Source: Cristatella mucedo
Lineage: Eukaryota; Bryozoa; Phylactolaemata; Cristatellidae
Direction: 5' to 3'
NCBI GenBank assembly: GCA_009760855.2
Contig: WPIO01000005.1
Location: forward strand, 11,820,001-11,884,000
DNA length: 64,000 bases
Made by a program: the position numbers and the translations under genes. A model generated the notes under the pieces. It saw nothing but the letters and a program-made list of their open reading frames with translations, searched no databases and had not been told where the DNA came from. Positions 54,567 to 64,000 of this stretch are shown one piece after another; the stretch's first letter is position 1; every line of letters begins with the position of its first letter.

Positions 54567-54651
54567 GATGTCCGTGCAGCGACCGATCATTGTTCTTATT
54601 CAGCAAAGACAATGCCGTGAGGAAATATGCACTAATCGTCATTGGCTGGGG
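54567..54651 (+). CDS. CaV2-type calcium channel alpha-1, end of N-terminus (exon)
   Basis: Pore-forming subunit of presynaptic-type (CaV2; N/P/Q/R in vertebrates, cac/unc-2 in invertebrates) voltage-gated calcium channels in the plasma membrane. The exon reads GCPCSDRSLFLFSKDN then AVRKYALIVIGW. RSLFLF-(S/T)-x-DN-x-x-RKYA-x-x-I-x-W is the conserved block just before IS1. The acceptor GGTTCTGTTGCAG|GA is a normal U2-type site. The end, TGGGG|ATATCCTTTT, is a minor-class AT donor in phase 2. The alternative without an acceptor would run only to a stop about 20 codons upstream. Upstream exons with the start codon are not found. Confidence 0.85.
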
Positions 54652-54809
54652 ATATCCTTTTCATGTTTAAGGAATAGCAGTCTGCCAGCCACTAGAAACT
54701 TTGTCTGTGCCGCGACTTTCAGCGATTCCTTGCCACCAGTATATTGTTTTGCAATGTATCTATATGCATGCTTCTGGTAGTACAAAGCCTTAGCAGGAGT
54801 TCAGCTCAC
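54652..54809 (+). other. AT-AC, U12-type intron of the CaV2 gene (158 bases)
   Basis: Starts ATATCCTTTT, a full match to the U12-dependent 5' splice consensus ATATCCTT. It ends CAGCTCAC, with terminal AC. A branch-site-like GCCTTAGC lies at 54787-54794, 15 bases before the end of the intron, and there is no pyrimidine tract. Removing exactly this interval joins TGGGG to GCCCTTTGAG, giving ...GWGPFEF..., which aligns without gap to the CaV2 family W-P-PFEY. Using the nearby AG at 54804 instead would add residues not present in the family. Confidence 0.88.
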
Positions 54810-54915
54810 GCCCTTTGAGTTTCTTGTTCTGCTGACCATCATAGCCAACTGCTTCGTGCTAGCTCTCGAGGAGCACTTGCCTGATGAGGACAGGACACCT
54901 CTTGCCTTGCGGCTG
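54810..54915 (+). CDS. CaV2-type calcium channel alpha-1, segment IS1 (exon)
   Basis: 106 bases, the length I recall for the corresponding vertebrate CaV2 exon. Reads [20 protein letters not shown] then [15 protein letters not shown]. This is transmembrane helix IS1 ([18 protein letters not shown]) plus the extracellular IS1-S2 loop. TIIANC-x-VLALE-x-HLP is diagnostic of CaV2 over CaV1 (which has a Y-P-type loop) and CaV3. It ends at GTAAGTG, phase 0. Confidence 0.95.
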
Positions 54916-55889
54916 GTAAGTGGGTGTATATCCCTGGTGTGAGCTGCAGTTTACATCGCTGCATGTGACAAAGACAGTAAAGTCAAAGTAGAGGTCAGCT
55001 GATTCAACACCCTCATCGTATGTGTCTGTAGAAGAGTCGTAGCGGCCATCGCTCTCTCGCTTGCACTGGACATTGCATAATCGTCTGCTGCCGTACTCGA
55101 GTCCACGAACGGGGTCGCAAAGATCGAGCTCCTTAACCATCACCCCCCCCCCCCCGCTGCTAAGGCCCAGAGGCAACCAAAACAGTAGCCCGTAAGTAGC
55201 CGCAGCCAGATATTTACCCAGCAGAGAGATGTAATGGACACCGAAGTCCTTATTGTAATAAGTGAATACATTTCCGCGAGGTGAGGACAAGAAGATTTGG
55301 ATAGGCGTGCAAAAATGCGTATCTAATCTATGCAAGGGTATGCATGTGCATGAGTCTAGGGCTCTAAGGCATGCATGCACACTGAATATAGAATTGCATT
55401 TGGCCACAAGTTCATTGAAATCTAGAATTTAAAAAAAATTAACCAGCGATGATAACTGCAGAGTAGTTCTTGCAACTGCTCTGGATTGAGGCAAATTATG
55501 CGAAACAACGCTTTCATCATTTGAGTCCAGTAAGGAAGGAGGCCTTCGGGCATTTTAGCTTTCCACTGATATCTTGGATGCTCGTGTTAAGACAGAGCTC
55601 GCACAACGACTGAAGCCTGAGCCTCGAAAATGGAATCGCCAAAGTAACTAAATTTCGCAGAACCGGTAAAACTGCATATACTAATGCAATAAATGTATCC
55701 AAAGAAATAAACGTCGTAGTTTTGCCAGGGGCTAATGTAATCAAGTGAACGTTAACAATAAGGCACCACTAGCAGAATATTTATCCCTGTTGAGTGTCAG
55801 TACCACATTATGAAGTCAGCTATGCACATAAACCTTGCACTAGGCATACAAATAATAAGTTCTAATCACTACCATTGTATAAACAACAT

Positions 55890-56555
55890 TTGCATAACAC
55901 CCCAAGAGAAAAATCCCTTTTATGGCACTTTACATATGAAGAAAGGGGCCATGTCAGTTGGTTAGGGATATCATGCAGAATTTATGTGCGCTCATGCACG
56001 CGAAGGAAATTCACACCGACATTGAAAAGGCTGCGAGTAGCAGATAGGAATAAGCTTCTTTCTAAAATCTGAACCGAGCCAATGTCTTGCTGTCGATCAG
56101 TAGTGAGCTCCAAATCTTTCCAAGGATAAGAACTGAAGGCACAGTCTCTTTAAAGAATTCAAAGTATTTTCAAAATCACAATAAAAAGACGGGAAATGAA
56201 AGAGGCGGTCGTACGAATAGAAGCCTGATGAGGAAGCATTTTCAGTAGGACAGCAGAGTAAGAGTATGAAGGGATCTAAAAGTGAGTAAGTAAGTAAGAA
56301 ATCCGTGAATACGATAAGCTGTTTTATCGGGGCTAGTGCGAACCGATCGGAAGAGTAGTTATATGACAGTTGCGACGTTGACAGCAGACAAGCCTAGCTG
56401 TTGAGTTTTATACCAAGTGTAAGCATTTTACTATGCATGCATAAAGACCTGCTAGCAAAGAGCTACACAAAGTTTATACCGGATGTCACCAATGTATGGA
56501 CCAGCTTTAGCCTTGCATTTTTTTTATCTAGGCTAATCCAATTTTTGGCAATATA
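55890..56555 (-). mobile_element. LINE-A-related copy, diverged
   Basis: CATAACACCCCAAGAGAAA tail, then widely spaced LINE-A words in reverse complement (TTGCGACGTTGACAGCAGAC, AAGCCTAGCTGTTGAGTTTT, ATGTATGGACCAGCTTTAG). It is much more diverged than neighbouring copies and lies head-to-head with the next one. Confidence 0.65.
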
Positions 56556-56560
56556 AAGTA

Positions 56561-57935
56561 GCAGCTTTTGATTCTATCGATCACAAAGTTCTTCTAGAGC
56601 GACTCTCATCTCACCTGGGCATCACTGGTACTTCTCTGTAATGGTTCAGGTCCTGTCTCAGTGGGACTCCAGAGTATTGACGTGAATGAACAAACATCAT
56701 CAGAGGTATCTCTGAAATACGGGTTACCTCAGGGCTCCGTGCTAGGTCCGGTTCTTTTCACGGTTGGTACTCTCCCTCTTGCTGATGTGATTGCCAAGCA
56801 CAATCTAGGCGTTCACTGCTATGCGGATGACATTCACTTGTACCTTTGCTTTGATCCCTCCCAGCCTTCGAGCACCTCGAATTCTCTCAACTCACTTGCT
56901 GCATGTATTGATGACATCCGTACATGGATGGCAGCAAATTTTCTGAAACTCAACAATGATAAAAAAATACCTTACTAATTATGGGCAAACCTAGTGTGAT
57001 TCACAAATTGGAAAGGCTTACGCTCAAAATTGGCCCTGCCAGCATATCTCCAGTTGAATCAGCTCGAAATCTAGGTGTTATGTTCCAAAGTGACCTTTCG
57101 TTAGACGATCACATCAGCTCCACAATCAAGTCTGCCTACTTTCAGCTAATTAACATTGCTAAAATTTGGGCTTGTTTAGATAAGGATACCACATCTAAGT
57201 TGTCCATTTATTTGTGACATCCCGTCTCGACTTCTGTAACTCACGCTTGCTGGCCTACCGGCAAGTGCCATCAGGCGATTACAGCTGGTGCAAAACTCTG
57301 CAGCTAGGCTTGTCTGTCGCGAGCGTCGCAGTTGCTATTTTACTCCACTTCTCGCCGACCTGCACTGGCTACCAGTCAAGCAACGGATTGACTTCAAGGT
57401 TTTGTCGCTCACTTTTAGGTCACTTCATTCTTTGGCTCCAGCCTATCTCTCAGATCTACTCCCCCATCAGGCCAAGCATCGTACCACCCGCTTTTCGGAA
57501 TCCAACAGTCTACAAATACCCCGTACAAACCTCACATTCTTTGGAGACCGTGCATTTAGTGCGTATGCTCCCAAAGCCTGGAACTCCCTCCCGACCTGCG
57601 TCAGAATATCCCATGACCTGACCACATTTAAAAGGAACTTAAAAACATACCTATTTAGGACAGCATTGAGTGGGTCCCTGTGATTCGTCCTTCACATACT
57701 TATGCGTGCTGACACTGTGCATGCTGCCACTAACCACAGTTGCATGCTGACCCTGGGCATGTCACCCCTAACCATATCATTCTTGTTGTTTATCAAGCAT
57801 GATGTTACTCACCATTTAATCAAGTTTCCAGCAAATGTAAAGCGCCTAGAAAAAGATTGCGTTCTCTGAGGGTGCTTTATCAAGAGCACTGTTATTTATT
57901 TATTTGTTATTTTTATCTATTATCAAGTGCATTAT
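56561..57935 (+). mobile_element. LINE-A copy including the RT catalytic region
   Basis: GCTTTTGATTCTATCGATCA (palm, AFDSIDH), VSLKYGLPQGSVLGPVLFTV, CYADDIHLYLCFDPSQPSST (catalytic YADD), ISPVESARNLGVMFQSDLSL, HYFTPLLADLHWLPVKQRID-like text and YAPKAWNSLPTCVRISHDLT to FRTALSGSL. Frame changes near 56960, 57210 and 57290. Its 3' end lacks a long ATT tail and shows TTATTTATTTATTTG instead. Confidence 0.9.
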
Positions 57936-59304
57936 TATAGCTCTAAATAGGCAGACTGGATTGTGGAGATGATGGTGTTACTTGGTCTGATTTCCTTCTG
58001 GTAAATGTTTTAGGCGTTGTGGCAGCTGCAAACGTAATGGTCGTAATGCTACAAGCACAGCCCACGAAGTGGTTGCTAGTCGTTGCTTGAGAGAGATAGT
58101 GGTGGAGCTTGTTCCGAGTTAACGTCGAAAGAGACATACGTAAACACTGCAGTAATAGTATCGTCATCTCGTGAAAGGTCTCTTCGGAACAGGACACTCA
58201 AATTGCTTGCATTGGCTACATGTTATTTGCTGGAACAGCCCAATTTTACGGGCTATTACAATTTCGGAGTGCCCCCAGGTTTCCCATATCTATTAAATTA
58301 GTTTTACTGTCATTAAATCTGAGACACTCCACTGACATCCAAATGTAAGAGTCATCAATAATTACTGCATGGAAGTTGAGAGAGTTTAAGATAGTGATGT
58401 TAAGGTTAGTTGATAGGATAGTAAGATAGGGATGTTATGTTTAAGATTAGCGAATGTTAGGAAAGTTTAAAACACAAGTAACAACTGGCATAATATGTAA
58501 TGTACATTTGTATAAAAAATTAAACCTAGATTATAATGGGCAATAACAGCATCAAGAAGGAAACTATAGATTAAGAAAAAGTGGACCAGAAATGATCCCA
58601 ATGGTAACCGAATCTTTACAAGATTACTGGATGACTTTTTTGGTCATTTCTATCAGTTCCAAACTCACCTATTGAGATAGAATAGGAACTCGGTTATTGT
58701 AGTGGTATACCTATAGTGCCAAACAGAGGTGCTCAAGAAGGACTCAGTGATCCGTGTTATCAAAACCTTTCAAGACCGAGCATAACTAGCAGAAACACTC
58801 TATTTAATTTAAATTTCAAGCCGTTCTAGGTTCCTGCAAGAAAATATCTGTTATATGTCCAGCTAATGGTTAGTTATCGATTGAACCTGCTATTTATCTT
58901 TAATCAGACCAAAAAAACTCAGCTCTTGCACTGACTTTTCGGACTTTTTCTTTGGCTGACTTTTTTGGACTCTCTCTAAAAATCGCCCTCTTCTATTTCT
59001 AGGCGATTTTAATGTCCAATTCGATAGACCATCTGATCCAATTTATTCTTACGTGCTTTCACTATCTGCCTCCATCTGCCTCCATCTGCTCACGCCCAAG
59101 CTCCTATACATAAATAATTCACATTCTTTGAAAAATTTTCTCCCACAATTCTTCTTTCTCGACCTCTATCGCCACCCCTTTGAGAGTAGAATCATATGCG
59201 GATTTAATTTTTCCTGAAAAGTGCTTCTCTTTCAGCATTCAAAATTACACACGAGATAAGAAACCTAAAGTCTCTTGAGATTGACAGTATCCGAAGCATA
59301 TTTG

Positions 59305-59815
59305 CAACTTTACTTAATTGAATGATGATAAAACTAACCTACTAGTTATGGAAAAAACAAGTGTAATTCAGAAATTGAAGAGGCTACCGCTCAAAATCGG
59401 CTAAGCCAGCATATCTCCTGTTAAATCTGCCCGAAACCTAGGTGTCACGTTCCAAGTGACCTTTCGTTAGACGACCACATCAGCTCCACGGTCAAGTCTG
59501 CCTACTTTCAGCTACCTAACATTGCTAAAACTCGGGCTTGTAAACTAGGCAGGAATACCGCATCTAAATTGGTCCATGCATTTGTGACATCCAGTCTTGA
59601 ACTCTGTAACTCACTGCTTGCTGGTCTACCGACCTGTGCAATCACGCATTTACAGCTGGTGCACAACTCTGCAGCTAGGCTTGTCTGTCGTGAACGTTGC
59701 AGTTGCCACAACCCACAACGTCTCGCTGACAGGCTAATTCATTCAATTTAAAGTTTTGCCGCCCACTTTTAGGTCCATTTATTCGTTAATTCTAGCCTAC
59801 CTATCAGATCTACTG
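59305..59815 (+). mobile_element. LINE-A copy, first part (interrupted by LINE-B)
   Basis: AATGATGATAAAACTAACCT, then degenerate RT C-terminal text (KLVHAFVTSSLELCNSLLAG, HLQLVHNSAARLVCRERC). It stops at CTATCAGATCTACT and resumes at 60833 with CCCCCACCAGGCTAAGCATC. Confidence 0.8.
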
Positions 59816-60832
59816 TGTAATTTATCTCCATCTGTAACTCAACAAAGTCATAAAGACCATGTTGGTGTTGCGCAGGAGAGTTTTGTATAGCGCACTCACA
59901 GCCTAAGAGGCTTTCGGTACGCATTCGGTAGCCAACAGACTTCGTCTCACTCAAGAAAGAGAAATTGGGAAGCATAGCAGAGTCAGGAGAGCAGTTGAGG
60001 TAGTGAGTAGCATAGAAGTAGCAGTCGAGGACCACTGAAAAGGATGAGCCATAGTCGGCAGTAGGAGAGTAGTTGTCGTTGCTTAAGAATTGTGAAAGCG
60101 AGTTTCACAGCCTATGACCTGCAGAGCTAAAGCCTCTGTCGCCAACAGTCTTTAAGCGGAGGAACGGAACAGTAATTTATTGCCCACACCGGACCCGAGG
60201 GCGCGAAGGGGCTGAAACTGGTGCAGCAGTTCAGCTAGGTACGAAGGAGCCAAGCCGTGGCGGGCCTTGTGGGTCAGCGTAAGAACTTTGTCCGTTGCTC
60301 AACCGGCTGCCATCATAACTCTTTTAGCAAAGGTGACGCGTGGTCAAACCTCTGGGACTTGAAGGCTAGCCTTGCAACCATATTTCTAGCCAGCTGCAGT
60401 AGCCTTAGCTGCTTTCTTTGGTAGCCCAGCCAAAAGGGAATTACAATAATCAAGCCGATATAGAACTAAGGAGCTAGTTAAATCTTTTGCAAGCCACTGT
60501 GGAAGACAGCTCCTAATCTTGGATAGGGATCGGACCTGATGGCCTTACCTAGTGAGCCATTACGTCTCACCTTATGACCACCAGTTCAGTTTTATTATCA
60601 TTTAGTTTCAAGAAATTTTTCCACATCCAAGATCAAAAGTCGGCAAGGCAAGCATTCAGTTTCTCAGTTGCTGCAGCAGATTCCGACGGTTTGAATGACA
60701 AATACAGCTGAGTATCGTCAGCATAAAAGTGATATCCTATTCCATGGGCCTTAATCACTTTTCCCTGAGGTTGGATGTAAATGGAGAACAGCAAGGAACC
60801 GAGTACAGACCCTTGAGAGTTTTCACACCCCC
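59816..60832 (-). mobile_element. LINE-B copy inserted in LINE-A, internal deletion
   Basis: 3' end ATCTCCATCTGTAACTC, GTGTTGCGCAGGAGAGTTTT; - coding text CYFYATHYLNCSPDSAMLPN to the RT region [20 protein letters not shown] (60633-60854). Around 60545-60575 a segment corresponding to about 48450-48620 of the other copy is missing. Confidence 0.83.
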
Positions 60833-61275
60833 ACCAGGCTAAGCATCCAACCACCCACTTTCGGAACCTAATAATTACCTATAACTCGCACGAACCTCAA
60901 ATCCTTTGGATACCGTGCCTTTAGCTCCTATGCTCCTAAAGCATGGAACTCCTTTCCGACTGGCGTTACGACATCCCCTGACTTGACCAAATTTAAAAAG
61001 CGGCTAAAAAATGCATCTATCGCAACACTTAATGGGTCGTGGTGATTCTTCCTTTGTCTGCTTATGCCTGTTGACACTGCATCTGCTACCACTTGCCATA
61101 TTTGCATGCTGACTCAGTGCATGACACCTCAGACCATGTCATGCTTGTTTTCATTACCGTGCTAACACTAACCATGCGATCGTGCATTCTTTGCAGCAAA
61201 CGTGAAGTGACTAGAAAGAGATTAAGTTCTCACGGGGTGCTATAAAAAATGCGTTATTATTATAATTATTATCAT
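60833..61275 (+). mobile_element. LINE-A copy, second part
   Basis: Continues the copy at 59305: FGYRAFSSYAPKAWNS-like text, ACATCCCCTGACTTGACCAA, then the 3' words TGACTAGAAAGAGATTAAGT, TCTCACGGGGTGCTAT and an ATT repeat. Confidence 0.78.
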
Positions 61276-61375
61276 CTATCCTTTTACTCAACCCTCCTAC
61301 CATCCTCTACTGTCTTCAGACTCAAGTCGTGTTGTTGTGCCACTAACCAAACTCAGATCCTTCGAGACCTACTCC

Positions 61376-61458
61376 CCCTGCAGCAAATGTAAAGCTCCTA
61401 GAAAGAGATTGAGTTCTCTGAGGGCGCTTTATCAAGTGCGTTATTATTATTATTATTA
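61376..61458 (+). mobile_element. LINE-A 3' tail only
   Basis: CAGCAAATGTAAAGCTCCTA, GAAAGAGATTGAGTTCTCTG, AGGGCGCTTTATCAAGTGCG and ATT repeats. Confidence 0.75.
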
Positions 61459-61469
61459 AAGCTCACATG

Positions 61470-61720
61470 GTTCTAAAACTGGAACTCACTCTCGACTGGG
61501 GTCGGGAAGTACCCTGATGTAACGGCCTAAAAAAAGAAAGTGAAAACCCACTCGTTCCGTTCCTCACAGTTATTGATGAGTCTGTGAAAATTGCCTTTGT
61601 TTGCATGTTTTCTCTGAAACTTTGCATGATGTTACTAAAGAATTAACGTGCTTCGTGTGTAGCATATTTAAAGTGCCTAGAAAGAGTATATAGTTCTCTT
61701 AATGCGCTATGTAAATATCC
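61470..61720 (+). mobile_element. LINE-A-related 3' remnant, diverged
   Basis: CTAAAACTGGAACTCACTCT, AAAAAGAAAGTGAAAACCCA and AAAGTGCCTAGAAAGAGTAT preserve the order of LINE-A C-terminal and tail words. Confidence 0.55.
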
Positions 61721-61829
61721 TCATAGTTCTATTTCTGTAAAGTAAAAAATAATAACTACCGAGAACCATACTGTCGAGTAGTATTTAAGCGCGTGTCCCA
61801 ATCGCAGGTACAGAGCATTAGCATGCTTT

Positions 61830-62175
61830 AAGACCGTTGGCGACAGAAGCTTTAGCTCTGCATGTCCTAGACTGTGGAACTCGCTTCCACAATTCTTAGG
61901 CAACGACAACTACTCTCCTACTGCCGACTATGGCTCATCCTTTTCAGCGGTCCTGAGCTGCTACTTCCATGCTACTCACTACCCTACCTTAACTACTCTC
62001 CTGACTCTGCTGGGCTTCCCACTTTCTCTATGCTGCGTGAGACGAAGTCTGTTGGCTACCGAATGCGTACCGAAAGCCGCTTAGGCTGTGAGTGGGCTAT
62101 ACAAAAATCTCTTGCGTAACACCCACCTGGTCTTCATGACTTTGTGGAGTTACAGACGGAGGTACATTACATTAT
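61830..62175 (+). mobile_element. LINE-B copy, short 3' end
   Basis: AAGACCGTTGGCGACAGAAG onward: WNSLPQFLRQRQLLSYCRLW-type frames, RMRTESRLGCEWAIQKSLA and TTACAGACGGAGGTACATTA with the ATTAC tail reduced to two units. Confidence 0.82.
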
Positions 62176-62745
62176 GCCGCTACGTATTTTCCAAGTTCAG
62201 AGGCTCCAAGGTGCTGAGCTGCTTTTGGATTCAAGCAGTGCCCGAGGGGTGCACAGAGCTCAGCGCTGCGGGTCGTGCCACGCTTGCACTTAAACCTGAG
62301 GCTGAATATACGATGCTCCTCAATAGGTTCCAGGTCAGAGCACCGAAGCCCAAAGAGCTAACATTCTCTATATATTCATTGTAGCAGCTCAAAAGCAAGC
62401 AAGCCAGCCACTCGCCGAGTGGGATCGGCTAAGAGCATGCAGACGGTCCGACCAACGTCTGCATCTGTCACATCCCGATTCGCTTCCGATTAGCACACAA
62501 CAAAGTCTTGCAGTCTTACCCATGGTCGAATTAGACGATGCTCCTCAATAGATTGTGGGTCAAATCACTTACGCTCAAAGAAAACGGTCTTCATCTGCCA
62601 CATGCATTTCAGTTGATACCTTTCTCGCGTAGCCTCGTGGCAGATGACGCCCACAGGGTGACTTGTATTGCAGGTTCTTGGGACCTACAAGGAAACCTAG
62701 TCTTGCTCTGTGATGTATATTGTTGACATCACCTAGACCATCAAC

Positions 62746-63090
62746 TATAGTAATAATAATAATATGAATAATACATATGATATAGCGCCCTCAGAGATCT
62801 CAATCTCATTTTATACCTTTTACATTTGCTACAAAGACGTCACGATCGAATGGTTAGTGGTAGCATGCTCAATGACAACAAGCATAACATGATTAGGGGT
62901 GATATGCACAGGGCCAGCATGCAAATATGGTCAGTAGCAGCATGCACAGTGTCAGAAAACATAGCACATACAGGACGAATCACATGGATCCAATATATAC
63001 TATGATAAATAGATGCGTTTTCAGTTTCTGTTTAAATGTGGTCATGTCAGGGGATATCGTGACGCAAGTCGGATGTGAGTTCCAGGTTAA
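62746..63090 (-). mobile_element. LINE-A copy, short 3' end
   Basis: AAT repeat, GATATAGCGCCCTCAGAGAT, TTTACATTTGCTACAAAG, GTGACGCAAGTCGGATGTGA; 5'-truncated at about 63090. Confidence 0.78.
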
Positions 63091-63340
63091 CTTTATAAAA
63101 ACTCATTGTGTGTCATCTCTTTTCTAAGTTGAAATAATTTTAGTTAAGTGTAGTTTCATTTTGAAAGCGCTTGCTCATGGTTTTCTGGGTTTGAAAAAAC
63201 GGCAAGATGTGCGACCCTTCCACTAGTCAATCAAGGATCAAAGCTCATGCTCTCGGTAGGCCAGCCTGGAGGAGTTTCAACACACGAAAAGCTCACTGCC
63301 ACATTGAATTTAGTGTCCTTATATAATTTGCAAGAATCTT

Positions 63341-63510
63341 GGTGAGCCGTGATGGCACACTAAGTAAAATGGTTGCTTTTCACGACCTCGGTCCCGAGGT
63401 CGTGGATTCGAATCCTGTATTGGGCGATCCTTGATTGCCACTGAAAGCGGTGGTGATGGCCGTAAAGGCTCTCCTGTCGCTATGCAAAAGAGGCCGTTAA
63501 GTCAGCTAGT
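63341..63510 (+). mobile_element. SINE-2 copy, near full length
   Basis: GGTGAGCCGTGATGGCACAC, TAAGTAAAATGGTTGCTTTT, CGAGGTCGTGGATTCGAATC (B box), TGGGCGATCC and CTGTCGCTATGCAAAAGAGG. Very close to the copy at 12021. It lies about 260 bases upstream of the CaV2 IS2 exon. Confidence 0.78.
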
Positions 63511-63767
63511 AACTTCATGAGGATTTGAACAACAGCCGTGATATAGAATGAGAAGATTTTCACTAAACTGTAAGACACAGTTTCTCTTTAAATGAATGAG
63601 ATGAAGCCCTTTTCGAAGTGCTCAGGCTGAAATTGCATAAGCTTTTAGAAACTGTCTTTTTCTATGTTAAAAAAGCGTGGACTTCCAAGTCAGGCCATTT
63701 TAATAGTTCCTGCTCAGAAGTACCTACTGACAATAAATAGCGAAACTGCGATCTTTTTTGCTTTCAG

Positions 63768-63907
63768 GAAGAAACCGAAAAATACTTCCTCGGCATATTT
63801 TGCATGGAGGCGACAATGAAAATATTAGCACTGGGCTTTATTTGGAACAAAGGTGCTTATCTGAGGAGCGTTTGGAACATAATAGACTTCGTAGTGGTTA
63901 TTACTGG
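63768..63907 (+). CDS. CaV2-type calcium channel alpha-1, segments IS2 and IS3 start (exon)
   Basis: 140 bases, the length I recall for the corresponding vertebrate CaV2 exon. Reads [40 protein letters not shown] and FVVVIT plus two bases of a glycine codon. This is IS2 ([17 protein letters not shown]), the short IS2-S3 linker ([10 protein letters not shown]) and the start of IS3 ([10 protein letters not shown]). The voltage-sensor countercharges E (CMEA) and D (NIIDF) are in place. Splice sites TTTTTTGCTTTCAG|GAA and ACTGG|GTAAGC are clear; joining to 54915 is in phase 0. The remaining exons lie beyond the window. Confidence 0.96.
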
Positions 63908-64000
63908 GTAAGCAGGCTTAATGTTGTCACTACATCGTCTTTTGGTCTTGCTAAATCTTTTATAAGTGCAAGTCATAGTGAGTGCAATAGGCGGGACAGA
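63908..64000 (+). other. Start of next CaV2 intron
   Basis: Donor GTAAGC at 63908; the rest of the window is intronic and open at the right edge. Confidence 0.85.

Larger units (their letters stand above)
54916..63767 (+). other. CaV2 intron (8,852 bases), LINE-rich
   Basis: GT-AG intron: donor GTAAGTG at 54916, acceptor TTTTTTGCTTTCAG ending at 63767. It contains five or more LINE-A copies in both orientations, two LINE-B copies and one SINE-2. A C14 run lies at about 55143-55156. The stretches 54920-55880 and 57940-59300 hold no supported gene. Sequence at 62180-62745 has no identified repeat. Confidence 0.9.

Noticed and set aside
54805..54809. AG at 54803-54804 as the acceptor of the first CaV2 intron (111-base exon)
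   Set aside because: It would add codons not present in the family and leave the phase-2 end of the previous exon unmatched. The AC at 54809 with the ATATCCTT donor gives an exact join.

Overview
This window reads as nuclear DNA of an animal, probably an invertebrate bilaterian: spliced genes of metazoan-only families, GT-AG introns plus one minor-class AT-AC intron, and very heavy loads of non-LTR retrotransposons, tRNA-derived SINEs, LTR elements and microsatellites. The species cannot be named from the sequence. There is no sign of bacterial operons, CRISPR arrays or a viral genome. GC is moderate except for CpG-rich blocks around 14.1-15.2, 21.98-24.93, 32.2-34.5 and 36.8-38.1 kb.

Two host genes are recognisable, both on the + strand and both cut by the window edges. 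At the left (1-7297) is the 3' end of a TRAF gene (TNF-receptor-associated factor). Two exons, 1295-1445 and 6984-7297, encode the C-terminal MATH/TRAF domain and are separated by a 5.5 kb intron. Two weaker candidate exons lie upstream. At the right (54567-63907) are three consecutive exons of a CaV2-type voltage-gated calcium channel alpha-1 subunit, covering the end of the N-terminus, IS1, IS2 and most of IS3. Its first visible intron (54652-54809) has all the marks of a U12-dependent AT-AC intron. The next intron is 8.85 kb and packed with LINE copies.

Between the genes lies about 47 kb of nested mobile DNA. LINE-A (L2/CR1-like, 3' ATT-repeat tail) and LINE-B (L2/CR1-like, ATTAC-repeat tail) recur on both strands, nearly all 5'-truncated. 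SINE-1 shares its 3' end with LINE-A; SINE-2 is a second tRNA-derived family with about eleven copies. From 25708 down to about 18845 on the - strand is a decayed Ty3/Gypsy element (LTR, gag with zinc knuckles, protease, RT, RNase H, integrase). Its gag is split by an R2-superfamily retrotransposon (about 21980-24925), inside which the endonuclease segment has been flipped. A second LTR/gag remnant lies at 14050-15485. Two small non-coding repeat families (C and D) recur in the gaps.

The CpG-rich block at 32.2-34.5 kb, which includes a glycine-rich-coding tract, is the best candidate in the window for a promoter or unrecognised 5' exon. Nesting gives a relative order: LINE-A is older than LINE-B and SINE-1; Gypsy is older than the R2-like element and one LINE-B copy; repeat C is older than SINE-2. 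Boundaries of repeats are approximate, usually within 10-30 bases.
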